NCBI GenBank assembly: GCA_035535035.1
Contig: DATLQW010000073.1
Location: forward strand, 1 to 64,000
DNA from: JASHVB01 sp035535035
Lineage (GTDB): Bacteria; Pseudomonadota; Alphaproteobacteria; Acetobacterales; Acetobacteraceae
Direction: 5' to 3'
Length of the DNA: 64,000 nt
This document shows positions 9,316 to 17,098 of the stretch, piece after piece. A program made the translations under genes and the position numbers. How positions within the stretch are numbered: the first letter of the stretch is position 1; each line of letters begins with the position of its first letter. Below the pieces are notes generated by a model. The model saw only the letters and a list, made by a program, of their open reading frames with translations, was not told the origin of the DNA and made no database searches.

Positions 9316-11046
9316 ATGGACAAGACGTTTGCATATGCCTCGCTGATCGACGAGGAGCCGGAAGATGCGATCCCTTTCGCGCATGACGATGGGGAACCGC
9401 GCGCCGGCGACGCCGCCGATCCGGTCCTGTCGCCGGAGACCGAGGATCTCGCGCCCGATTCGGACGACAGCGGCTCGGACCCGGCCGAGGACACAGCGGA
9501 GGCCGGGACGGAGCAGGACGAGCGCGAGCCGCGCCAACCGGCCGAGGCAAGCCAGGGCAATCTGGGCGGTGCGGGCGCCACCACCAGCGATCCGGTCCGC
9601 ATGTTCCTGCGCGACATCGGCAACACCGAATTGCTGTCCCGAGAGCAGGAAATCGCGCTGGCGCAACGGCTGGAGGCGGGGGAGGCGACGACGCTGGCGG
9701 CGCTGTGCGAGTGCCCGGCGACCATTGCCGCGATCGCCGCCTGGCGCGACGCCCTGCAGGACGGGCGCATCGGGTTGCGCGACCTCGTCGAGGTCGATGC
9801 CGCGCCCGGCGGGGCCGGGGTTGCCGCCGTGTCCGATGAACCAGCCGATCCGGCGCTGGAGGAAGGGTTGCGGCCGGAGACCTTGGCCCGGCTGGACGCC
9901 ATCCTCGCGGCCAACGGCGCACTGTGCGCGGCGCGCCGGGAATCCGCCGAAACCTATTCCGTCCGCTTGCGGGCGATGGTCGCGGAGGTGCAGCATCTGG
10001 GCCTGCGCCGCAGCCGGATCGACCCGCTGATCGGCGAACTCAAGGCGGCTTCGGGTCGCCTCGTGGCGCTCGACCGGGCCGCGCTTGGGCTGGCCCAGGC
10101 AGCCGGGTTGCAGCGGGCGGCGTTCCTGAAGCTGTGGGACGGCAGCGCGGCGTCGGTGGCGCGCGTCGAACGCGCGGCCGCCGCGGGGGGCCGCAAGGCA
10201 CTGCGCGCCGCCATGGCCGAAATCCGCGCGGAGGTCGCGCAACTGGAGGTTGAGACCGGGCTGCCGATCGGCGAGCTGCGCCGCGTCCTGCACGACGTAA
10301 GCCGCGGCGAGCGCGACGCGCGGCACGCCAGGGACACCATGATGCAGTCCAACCTGCGCCTGGTCGTCCACATCGCCAAGCGTTACCGCAACCGCGGCCT
10401 GATGTTCGGCGACCTGATCCAGGAGGGCAATCTAGGCCTGATGCGCGCGGTGGAAAAATTCGATTGGCGCCGCGGGTTCAAGCTCTCGACCTATGCGAGC
10501 TGGTGGATCCGCCAGGCGATGACCCGCGCCATCGCCGACCAGGCGCCGACCATCCGCGTGCCGGTGCATATGAAGGAGACCGCCGGCCAGGTGCTGCGCG
10601 CCGGCCGTCGCATCGCCCAGCAGACCGGGCGCGAGCCGACCCTTGAGGAACTCGCGGCGCGCCTCAACCTGCCGGTGGACAAGGTGAAGACGGCGCGGGA
10701 GCTGGTGCGCGAGCCGGTCAGCCTGGAGATGCCGGTCGGCGAGGACGCGGACGCCAGGCTCGGCGACCTGGTCGAGGATCGCAACGCGGTGATGCCGTTC
10801 GAGGCCGCGGCGCGCACCGTGATGCGCGAGCGGGCGTCGCAGTTGCTGTCCGGGCTGACGCCGCGCGAGGAACGCATCCTGCGCATGCGGTTCGGCATCG
10901 GCACGGATCGCGACCACACGCTGGAGGAAGTCGGCCGCCTGTTCAACGTGACGCGGGAGCGCATCCGCCAGATTGAGGCCAAGGCGCTTGGGAAACTGCG
11001 CGCCAGCCTGGGCAGCGAGGCGCTGCGCGAGCTTCTGGAGAGCTGA
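9316..11046 (+). CDS. RNA polymerase sigma factor, sigma-70 group 1/2 (RpoD-like)
   Basis: Sigma factor of 576 aa. After a very acidic leader (about residues 1-95), region 1.2 appears as DPVRMFLRDIGNTELLSREQEIALAQRLE. A diverged non-conserved segment follows, then regions 2.1-2.4 (about 345-415; NLRLVVHIAKRY, GDLIQEGNLGLMRAVEKFDW, FKLSTYASWWIRQAMTRAI), region 3, and region 4 (about 513-562; LTPREERILRMRFG, VTRERIRQIEAKALGKLR). The core is housekeeping-like, but the leader is not a normal region 1.1, so it may be the primary sigma or a group 2 paralogue. The ATG at 9316 was chosen because a longer frame to 9253 adds only Arg-rich sequence. A strong hairpin follows the stop. Confidence 0.93.
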   Translation: MDKTFAYASLIDEEPEDAIPFAHDDGEPRAGDAADPVLSPETEDLAPDSDDSGSDPAEDTAEAGTEQDEREPRQPAEASQGNLGGAGATTSDPVRMFLRDIGNTELLSREQEIALAQRLEAGEATTLAALCECPATIAAIAAWRDALQDGRIGLRDLVEVDAAPGGAGVAAVSDEPADPALEEGLRPETLARLDAILAANGALCAARRESAETYSVRLRAMVAEVQHLGLRRSRIDPLIGELKAASGRLVALDRAALGLAQAAGLQRAAFLKLWDGSAASVARVERAAAAGGRKALRAAMAEIRAEVAQLEVETGLPIGELRRVLHDVSRGERDARHARDTMMQSNLRLVVHIAKRYRNRGLMFGDLIQEGNLGLMRAVEKFDWRRGFKLSTYASWWIRQAMTRAIADQAPTIRVPVHMKETAGQVLRAGRRIAQQTGREPTLEELAARLNLPVDKVKTARELVREPVSLEMPVGEDADARLGDLVEDRNAVMPFEAAARTVMRERASQLLSGLTPREERILRMRFGIGTDRDHTLEEVGRLFNVTRERIRQIEAKALGKLRASLGSEALRELLES

Positions 11047-11070
11047 AGGGGGCGGTGAGGGAAGAGGATT

Positions 11071-11097
11071 CTCCCCCTCCCTCAAGGGGAGGGGGAG
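11071..11097. terminator. Hairpin between convergent genes (C-rich palindrome, copy 1)
   Basis: Perfect 11-bp stem, CTCCCCCTCCC against GGGAGGGGGAG, with a 5-base loop. It lies between the convergent sigma-factor and crotonase-family genes and could act as a bidirectional terminator or mRNA end-stabiliser. No T-run follows. The same palindrome recurs at 14120-14148. Confidence 0.6.
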
Positions 11098-11119
11098 ACG
11101 TGTTCTCCGCTGGTTTCAG

Positions 11120-11893
11120 CTACCGCCCCACGAAATTCGGCTTCCGCTTCTCGCGGAACGCCGCAACGCCCTCGTGGTGGTCCTCGGTCTGATCGAGTTG
11201 CGGCTGCACGAAGGCTTCGTAATCCAGGAAATCCTCGTAGCTCGGGCCGCTCGCCATGTGGAACAGCTTCTTCGCCATGCCGAAGGCGAAGGTCGGCCCC
11301 GACGCCAGATCGGCCGCCAGTTCCCGCGTCTTCGCCATCAGTTCCCCATCCGGCACGACATGATTCACCAGCCCGAGTGACAGTGCCTCCGCCGCCTCGA
11401 CGAAGCGTGCGGTGAACACCAGTTCCTTGGCGCGCGCCATCCCGATCCGGCGCGTCAGGAACCAGATCGCCCCACCGTCCGGCGCCAGGCCGATGCGGCG
11501 GAAGATCTGCGAGAACCGCGCGGTGTCCGAGGCGACGATCAGGTCGCAGGCCAGCGCGATGCTCCAGCCGATGCCCACGGTGGGGCCGCGCACCGCGGCG
11601 ATCACCGGCTTCTCGATCGCGTGCAGCGTGCGCAGGAAGGTGTGGCTGCCGCCCTGGATCTTTTCCCGTTCGGCGCGCAGGTCGCCGCGCCGCATGCGGC
11701 CCACATCGGCGCCGGTGCAGAACGCGCGGCCCTCGCCGGTGACGATGATCGCGCGCACCGCGTCATCGTAGCGCAGCGCGGCGAAATGCTCGCGCAGTTG
11801 CTGGCGCATCTCGACCGTCAGCGCATTCAGCTTCTCCGGCCGGTTCAGCGTCACCGTCGCCACCGCGCCCTCGATCATCAGATCGACCGGCAT
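11120..11893 (-). CDS. Enoyl-CoA hydratase/isomerase (crotonase) family protein
   Basis: Crotonase-fold protein of 257 aa acting on an acyl-CoA. Fold markers are LNRPEKLNAL, GRAFCTGADV and the oxyanion-hole segment VRGPTVGIGWSIALACDL. Both catalytic glutamates of classical enoyl-CoA hydratase are absent: Ser111 and Phe131 occupy those places. Instead Asp139 lies in GLAPDGGAIW, the position used by PaaG-type isomerases. An isomerase or other crotonase reaction is therefore more likely than hydration. The ATG at 11893 gives MPVDLMIEGAVATVTL; further upstream sequence is not homologous. It is divergent from a CoA-transferase gene, suggesting a shared CoA-ester pathway. Confidence 0.9.
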   Translation of the reverse strand: MPVDLMIEGAVATVTLNRPEKLNALTVEMRQQLREHFAALRYDDAVRAIIVTGEGRAFCTGADVGRMRRGDLRAEREKIQGGSHTFLRTLHAIEKPVIAAVRGPTVGIGWSIALACDLIVASDTARFSQIFRRIGLAPDGGAIWFLTRRIGMARAKELVFTARFVEAAEALSLGLVNHVVPDGELMAKTRELAADLASGPTFAFGMAKKLFHMASGPSYEDFLDYEAFVQPQLDQTEDHHEGVAAFREKRKPNFVGR

Positions 11894-11996
11894 GTTCGCC
11901 CCCTCCTGCTCCCGCTGCACCGCATCCAACCCCGTTGACGCGACAGGGGCAAGGCGGCACGGTCGCCGCGTGCAGGGGAGGGAGGGGGGCGAACAA

Positions 11997-13187
11997 ATGG
12001 CACGGCCGTTCGAAGGCATCCGCATCATCGACATCACCCACGTGCTGGCCGGTCCGTTCGCCGCCTATCAGTTGGGCGTGCTCGGCGCCGACGTGATCAA
12101 GGTGGAGCACCCGGACGACCCAGATCAGAGTCGCGGCTCCGGCAGCGACAACGCGCTGAACCATGCGCAAATGGGCACCGGGTTCCTCACCCAGGCGTCG
12201 AACAAGCGGTCGATCACGCTGGACCTGAAGACCGAAGCCGGGCGCGACATCCTGCGCAAGCTGGTGCGCACCGCCGACGTGCTGGTGGAAAACTACCGGC
12301 CCGGTGCGTTCGAAGCACTGGGCCTCGGTTATGAAGACTTCCGGAAACTGAATCCGAAACTGGTCTATGCGTCGTTCTCGGCATTCGGCCAAGGTGGGCC
12401 ACGGCGCTCGCACACCGCCTATGACCACGTGATCCAGTCCACCTCGGGCATCATGGCGATGACCGGCACGCCGGAGGTGCACCCGATCAAATTCGGTTCG
12501 CCGGCGATCGACTATGCCACCGGCACGATGGGCGCCTTCGCGCTGTCCGCCGCGTTGTTCCAGCGCGAGCGCACCGGCGAGGGCCAGCGCATCGACATGG
12601 CGATGCTCGACGTGGCGATGATCCTGATGGCGTCGCACATCACCGGCTACTTGCGCAACGGCAAGCATCCCAAACCGCACGGCAACAAGCAGCCGCACGC
12701 GACCAACAGCGCATACCAGACGAAGGACGGTCTGGTGATGCTGGGCGCGTCGAATATGCGCCAGCAGAAGCGGTTATGGACGGTGCTGGAACATCCGGAG
12801 ATGATCAAGCGCACCAACGACGAGCGCGACGCCGATCGCGCGCGTGAGGAAGCGCTGCTGGAACAGCTCATGCCGACCCGTACCGCCGCGGAGTGGGAGG
12901 ATTACCTGCAGGCGCGGCACGTGCCGGCGGCGCGCGTGCGCACGATGGGCGAGGCGGTGGCCGACCCGCAGATCGCCTCGCGCGGGGTGCTGCATCGCTT
13001 CGATACCGGAGCGCCCGGCGTGGACGGCGCGTTCGCGGTGCCGCTGGCGGCGTTCAAGTTCGCGCATGACGGCCCGCGCATCGACACGCCGCCGCCGGTG
13101 CTGGGGCAGCATAACGACGAGGTGTTGCGGGAACTGGGCTACAATGTCGCGGAGATCGCCGCGTTCCGCGCGGCGCGGGCGATTTGA
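11997..13187 (+). CDS. CaiB/BaiF family CoA-transferase
   Basis: Class III CoA-transferase (396 aa), moving CoA between carboxylic acids through an aspartyl intermediate. The N-terminal IRIIDITHVLAGPFAAYQLGVLGADVIKVEHP is the family opening. Asp172 in GSPAIDYATG matches the catalytic Asp of formyl-CoA transferase. RPGAFEALGLGYEDFRKLNPKLVYAS and TGEGQRIDMAMLD are further signatures. A GGGAGG-type ribosome site lies just before the ATG at 11997. It is followed after 52 bp by an LLM-class oxidoreductase, likely the same transcript. The substrate acid is unknown. Confidence 0.93.
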   Translation: MARPFEGIRIIDITHVLAGPFAAYQLGVLGADVIKVEHPDDPDQSRGSGSDNALNHAQMGTGFLTQASNKRSITLDLKTEAGRDILRKLVRTADVLVENYRPGAFEALGLGYEDFRKLNPKLVYASFSAFGQGGPRRSHTAYDHVIQSTSGIMAMTGTPEVHPIKFGSPAIDYATGTMGAFALSAALFQRERTGEGQRIDMAMLDVAMILMASHITGYLRNGKHPKPHGNKQPHATNSAYQTKDGLVMLGASNMRQQKRLWTVLEHPEMIKRTNDERDADRAREEALLEQLMPTRTAAEWEDYLQARHVPAARVRTMGEAVADPQIASRGVLHRFDTGAPGVDGAFAVPLAAFKFAHDGPRIDTPPPVLGQHNDEVLRELGYNVAEIAAFRAARAI

Positions 13188-13197
13188 AGAACAGCCT

Positions 13198-13216
13198 CTC
13201 CCGCCCACGGCGGGAG
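13198..13216. repeat. Short intergenic hairpin
   Basis: CTCCCGCC and GGCGGGAG form a perfect 8-bp stem with loop CAC, 10 bases after the CoA-transferase stop and 23 bases before the LLM oxidoreductase start. It could reduce read-through or protect the upstream message. Confidence 0.5.
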
Positions 13217-13239
13217 TGGCCTTGCCACAGGAGAACATC

Positions 13240-14103
13240 ATGCAGATCGGTCGTCTCGGCGCTTGGTACTCAACCGACAAACTTGGCGGCCCGCAGGAAA
13301 TCAAGCAGTTCGCCGCGACGGTGGAAAAGCTCGGATACGACGTGCTGTGGTATCCGGAGTCGCGTGGATTCGAATCGCTGTCGGTGGCCGGATTCATGCT
13401 GGGCAACACCACGAAACTGAAGCTCGGCAGCTCGATCGCCAGCATCTATGCGCGCGATGCCTTCACCTCCCGCCGCGGCATGCTGTCGCTGCACGCGCTG
13501 TACGGCGAGCGCTTCATCCTTGGCCTCGGCGTCAGCCATCCGCCGATGGTGGAAGGCGTGCGCGGCCACCGTTACGAAAAACCGGTGCCGGCCATGCGCG
13601 CCTATCTCGACGGCATCTGCAAGGGCGAGACCGGATCGGAGGACTGGCCGATCGTCATCGCCGCGCTCGGCCCGCTGATGCTGAAGCTCGCCGCGGAGAA
13701 GACGCGTGGCGCGGTGCCGTACAACACCAACCCGCGGCACACGGCCGAGGCGGCAAAAATCCTCGGCCCCGGCAAGTGGCTGGCGATCGAACAGAAAGTG
13801 ACGCTGGAAACCGACGCGGCAAAGGCGCGCGCGTTGGGCCGCAAGGAACTCGCGCGCTACATGACGCTCGACAACTACCGCAACAATTTCCTGCGCATAG
13901 GCTACACCGAGGCCGACCTGGCGAATGGCGGCTCCGACCGCTTCATCGATGCGATGGTGTTGTGGGGCGGCGCCGACAAGGTGAAGCAGGGCCTGCGCGC
14001 GCATTTCGCCGCGGGCGCGACGCACGTGGCGATCCAGCCGGTGCATGCCGACGGCGACACGGCGGCGCGCGACGCAATCCTGGCGGCGCTTGCGGATACC
14101 TGA
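13240..14103 (+). CDS. LLM-class (luciferase-like) flavin/F420-dependent oxidoreductase
   Basis: Luciferase-like monooxygenase fold (TIM barrel) protein of 287 aa. The N-terminal IGRLGAWYST, the GYDVLWYPES strand, NTTKLKLGSSIASIYARDAF and the GERFILGLGVSHPPMVEGVRGHRYEKP block resemble the probable F420-dependent subfamily that includes MSMEG_4141. Whether it uses FMN or F420 cannot be decided from sequence. The ATG at 13240 has GGAG eight bases upstream. It is probably co-transcribed with the CoA-transferase gene. A hairpin follows the stop. Confidence 0.88.
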   Translation: MQIGRLGAWYSTDKLGGPQEIKQFAATVEKLGYDVLWYPESRGFESLSVAGFMLGNTTKLKLGSSIASIYARDAFTSRRGMLSLHALYGERFILGLGVSHPPMVEGVRGHRYEKPVPAMRAYLDGICKGETGSEDWPIVIAALGPLMLKLAAEKTRGAVPYNTNPRHTAEAAKILGPGKWLAIEQKVTLETDAAKARALGRKELARYMTLDNYRNNFLRIGYTEADLANGGSDRFIDAMVLWGGADKVKQGLRAHFAAGATHVAIQPVHADGDTAARDAILAALADT

Positions 14104-14119
14104 CGCCGACGGCAACTCC

Positions 14120-14148
14120 GCTCCCCCTCCCGCAAGGGGAGGGGGAGC
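14120..14148. terminator. Hairpin between convergent genes (C-rich palindrome, copy 2)
   Basis: GCTCCCCCTCCC pairs perfectly with GGGAGGGGGAGC over a 5-base loop, placed between the convergent LLM oxidoreductase and alpha/beta-hydrolase genes. It is nearly identical to the 11071-11097 element, so it is a repeated palindrome used at gene ends. Confidence 0.6.
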
Positions 14149-14157
14149 GTATTTCCG

Positions 14158-14949
14158 TCAGTACCCCAGCGAAAACAGATAATGGTGGATCGCCTGCGAC
14201 ATCAGGCCGGGTGTCTGGATCGCGGCGAAATGCCCCGAATTGATCCGCAAGTATTCCGCACCTGGAATCCGCTGCGCCAACGGCTCCACCACCGCCGGCG
14301 GACGCAGCCTGTCATGCGTGCAGCCGATCACCAGCGTCGGGCATCCAACCCGCCGGAGTTCATCGCTCAGATCGCCCTCCGCCAGCATCCGGTTGATCGC
14401 GGCGAAGCTGTGCGGATCGTTGCACAACCAACGTGCGCGGAACTTGCGAAATTCCTCCGCGCTATGCCGCACCTCCGGCGGATAGGAATTCGCCAGGCTG
14501 CCCTCCACAATGCCCCGCATGCCCTTCGTTTCGGCCGCCGCCGCACGATCCAACGTCGCCTGTCGCCGATCCCCGCCAACCCCCAGCGCCGGACTGCTCA
14601 CCACCAGCGCGCCGGCGCGATCGGCATGCCGCACGGCAAAATGGATCGCGATGCCGGCACCGACCGCGGTACCCGCCAGCGCCACCTTGCCCCCGATGCC
14701 ATGTGCATCCAGCAGCGCCGCGATATCGTCCGCCATCGCATCCCAGGTGACCGTGCCGGCAATCTTCTCCGACAATCCCGCACCGCGCGTGTCATAACGC
14801 AGCACGCGCCGCGAGTTGACCAGTGCCGGCATGACCTGGTCCCACGAATCCAGCGTGCCACCCATCTCATGCACCAGAACCAGCGCGGTCTTGCCGCTTC
14901 CGGTCAGCTCGCAACGCAGGCTGGTGCCGTTGACTTCGATCCAGTTCAT
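14158..14949 (-). CDS. Alpha/beta-hydrolase fold protein with Ser->Ala at the nucleophile
   Basis: Alpha/beta-hydrolase fold protein of 263 aa resembling 3-oxoadipate enol-lactonase-type hydrolases. The oxyanion HEMGGTLDSWDQV, RYDTRGAGLS and a cap region are present. The nucleophile elbow reads GTAVG instead of GxSxG, so residue 95 is Ala (codon GCG at 14667-14665). Asp213 (CTHDRLRP) and His240 (NSGHFAAIQ) of the triad are retained. The protein is therefore either inactive as a hydrolase, or a family that works without a Ser nucleophile. The ATG at 14949 gives MNWIEVNGTSL. It is divergent from the GST gene (67 bp between starts). Confidence 0.9.
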   Translation of the reverse strand: MNWIEVNGTSLRCELTGSGKTALVLVHEMGGTLDSWDQVMPALVNSRRVLRYDTRGAGLSEKIAGTVTWDAMADDIAALLDAHGIGGKVALAGTAVGAGIAIHFAVRHADRAGALVVSSPALGVGGDRRQATLDRAAAAETKGMRGIVEGSLANSYPPEVRHSAEEFRKFRARWLCNDPHSFAAINRMLAEGDLSDELRRVGCPTLVIGCTHDRLRPPAVVEPLAQRIPGAEYLRINSGHFAAIQTPGLMSQAIHHYLFSLGY

Positions 14950-15016
14950 GCCGAACGTCTCCTCCATTCCCGCGCGGAAGCCTATCCGGCGCGGCACCAT
15001 GGTCAAGGAGACCCGC

Positions 15017-15646
15017 ATGGCCGGCCAGATGACGCTGCATTGGTCGCCGCGCTCGCCCTATGTGCGCAAGGTGATGATCGCGGCGCACGCGATGGGCCTG
15101 CAAGACCGGCTGCGCACCGTGCGCACCGTGGTCGGCGGCACCACGCCGCACCGCGAGTTGATGCGGATCAACCCGCTCGGCAAAATTCCCACGCTGGAGC
15201 TGGAAGACGGCACGGTGCTATACGATTCGCCGGTGATCTGCGAATATCTCGACACGCTGCATGACGGGCCGAAACTGTTCCCCGCAGCATGGCCGGAGCG
15301 CGGCGTGGCGTTGCGCCGGTTGGCGTTGGGCGACGGCATGCTGGATGCCGCGCTGCCGTGGTTGAGCGAGCGGTTCCGCCCGCCGGAGAAACAGTCGCAG
15401 CCGCACATGGATTTGTGGCGCGAGAAGCTGCTGGCCTGCGTCGATGCGCTCGAACATGAGGCACGGGCGCTGGCGCGCGGACCGCTGACCATCGGCCACG
15501 TGGCGATCGGCGTGGCCCTGGGGTACCTGGATTTTCGTTTCGACGAACTGCATTGGCGCGACCGGCGTCCGAGCCTGGCGGCGTGGCAGGCAACGTTCAA
15601 TCAACTTCCGTCAGCACTGGCAAATCCACCGATCGACGATCGCTGA
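15017..15646 (+). CDS. Glutathione S-transferase family protein
   Basis: Cytosolic GST-type protein of 209 aa. The N-terminal thioredoxin-like domain holds WSPRSPYVRKVMIAAHAMGL, NPLGKIPTLELEDG and the glutathione-contacting DSPVICEYLD. The C-terminal helical domain begins about residue 90, with the GPLTIGHVAIGVALGYLDFRF segment. The ATG at 15017 follows CAAGGAG. Its 3' end overlaps the 3' end of the convergent gene by 50 bases. Role may be conjugation or dehalogenation; substrate unknown. Confidence 0.92.
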   Translation: MAGQMTLHWSPRSPYVRKVMIAAHAMGLQDRLRTVRTVVGGTTPHRELMRINPLGKIPTLELEDGTVLYDSPVICEYLDTLHDGPKLFPAAWPERGVALRRLALGDGMLDAALPWLSERFRPPEKQSQPHMDLWREKLLACVDALEHEARALARGPLTIGHVAIGVALGYLDFRFDELHWRDRRPSLAAWQATFNQLPSALANPPIDDR

Positions 15647-16334
15647 TGTCCATCACCGCCGCGATGTCGCGCATGGTTGGAACCTCCTCGATGACATCGA
15701 ACGTCACGCACCGCCGCATGGTGCCAAGGTCGATGGCGCTACGGTACATCGTGACAGCGCAACGCGGATCCTGGTACCAGTCGATCTCCCGGCCCCTGCC
15801 TGGCCAAGGCAGGCGCGAGCTTACATGCTCCAGCAACTCGCGCTGCAGCGGCATGACCGTGAGGCAACTCATACGAAAACCCTCAATCGCCGCCAAACGG
15901 CCGGCAAAGGCAAATCCTGGCGGCGCGGAAAGGCCGATCGAAACATCCATCAGATGGAAGCTCCGCTTCAGCAGCAGGTCGCGGGCCATCGCGCCGCCCG
16001 CCGGGTGCGGGGTCTCGATCTTGAACATGGTAAACCGTGCTTGCCGCAGCGCCGCCAGAACCCGTCCCTCATCACTATCGGGTGGCATCGCAGCGCAACG
16101 AGCATAGCGGTCTATCGTGCGCGAACGCCCGGGTCTGGCAGTATGGATCGCCAAATCCTGCACCAGCTTGAGTTCCTGGCCGACGACCCACAGCTCGCCC
16201 ATGCGAACCACCCCGAGGCGGCGGCCAAACTCGAGGATCGTGCCGTGCGGCACAGGCTCAAGGGCAGCTTCCTGAATCTTACCGGCAATTCTGCGCAAGT
16301 GCCGGTAACGCTGCACCAAGTCGGTCTTGGTCAT
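15597..16334 (-). CDS. Conserved hypothetical protein (245 aa)
   Basis: I do not recognise a named domain. The protein starts MTKTDLVQRYRHLRRIAGKIQEAALE and looks soluble, with no signal peptide or membrane segment. A segment reading VLAALRQARFTMFKIETPHPAGG is followed by a MARDLLLKRSFHLMDVSIG stretch, and late residues include a WYQDPR motif. Composition and reading frame are those of a real gene. The last 50 bases overlap the 3' end of the convergent GST gene. The ATG at 16334 was chosen because sequence further upstream is low-complexity and non-coding in look. It lies 68 bp upstream of livF on the same strand, but the gene before livF in its own operon is livG, so no operon is implied. 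Confidence 0.7.
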   Translation of the reverse strand: MTKTDLVQRYRHLRRIAGKIQEAALEPVPHGTILEFGRRLGVVRMGELWVVGQELKLVQDLAIHTARPGRSRTIDRYARCAAMPPDSDEGRVLAALRQARFTMFKIETPHPAGGAMARDLLLKRSFHLMDVSIGLSAPPGFAFAGRLAAIEGFRMSCLTVMPLQRELLEHVSSRLPWPGRGREIDWYQDPRCAVTMYRSAIDLGTMRRCVTFDVIEEVPTMRDIAAVMDISDRRSVDLPVLTEVD

Positions 16335-16402
16335 TCGAGAGACTCCCCTGCCGGACCAGCGGTTAGTATAGCCGCCCCGCCCGAGTCGCCACTCGCCCAG
16401 TC

Positions 16403-17098
16403 TCAGAAATAGTGCCAGAAATTCGACGCTCGCGCCTCCTCCGGCAATCCGTCGAACACGATCTGCCCGCTGTTCATGATCACCACCCGGTCGGCAATCT
16501 GCATCGCTGCCGCAACATTCTGCTCTACCAGGATCGCCGTCATCGCGTGCGACTTGCACACCTCCCGCACCTGCCGGAACATCCGCTCCACCAGATTCGG
16601 CGCCAGCCCGATCGACGGCTCATCGAGCAGCAGGCAGCGTGGCGAACCGAGAATCGCCAGCGATAGGGCGAGCATCTGCTGCTGCCCGCCGCTCAGGCTG
16701 CCGGCGCGCGTCGTGCGACGCTCCGCCAGCACGGGGAACAGCCCATACACCGCATCGACGCCGAACGTCGCGCCGCCCGCGACGTTGCGCGCCGCCACCA
16801 CGTCGATGTTCTCCGCCACCGTCAGGTCCGGGAAGATGCCGCGTCCCTCCGGCAGCAGCCGCAGCCCGCGCGCGACGCGTTCCGCTACGCCCAGCCGGTC
16901 GATGCGCTGCCCGTCGAACGTCACCGAACCGGCGCGCGGCGGCAGCAGCCCCATCACACAGCGCAACGTTGTCGTCTTGCCGGCGCCGTTATGCCCGAGG
17001 AACGCCAGAATCTGCCCGGGTTCCAGCGTGAACGACACGTCGTATATTACCGTCTTCGAACCATACCCCGCGGCGAGTCCGGCAAGCTGCAACAGCAT
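16403..17098 (-). CDS. livF: Branched-chain amino-acid ABC transporter ATP-binding protein LivF
   Basis: ATPase of a LivFGHM-type importer (231 aa). Walker A is GHNGAGKTT, the signature motif is LSGGQQQMLALSLAI, and Walker B is CLLLDEPSIGLAP. LPEGRGIFPDLTVAENI is typical of LivF. The start codon overlaps the livG stop by 4 bases (ATGA), so the last two genes are translationally coupled. It energises import together with LivG at the inner membrane. Confidence 0.95.
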   Translation of the reverse strand: MLLQLAGLAAGYGSKTVIYDVSFTLEPGQILAFLGHNGAGKTTTLRCVMGLLPPRAGSVTFDGQRIDRLGVAERVARGLRLLPEGRGIFPDLTVAENIDVVAARNVAGGATFGVDAVYGLFPVLAERRTTRAGSLSGGQQQMLALSLAILGSPRCLLLDEPSIGLAPNLVERMFRQVREVCKSHAMTAILVEQNVAAAMQIADRVVIMNSGQIVFDGLPEEARASNFWHYF

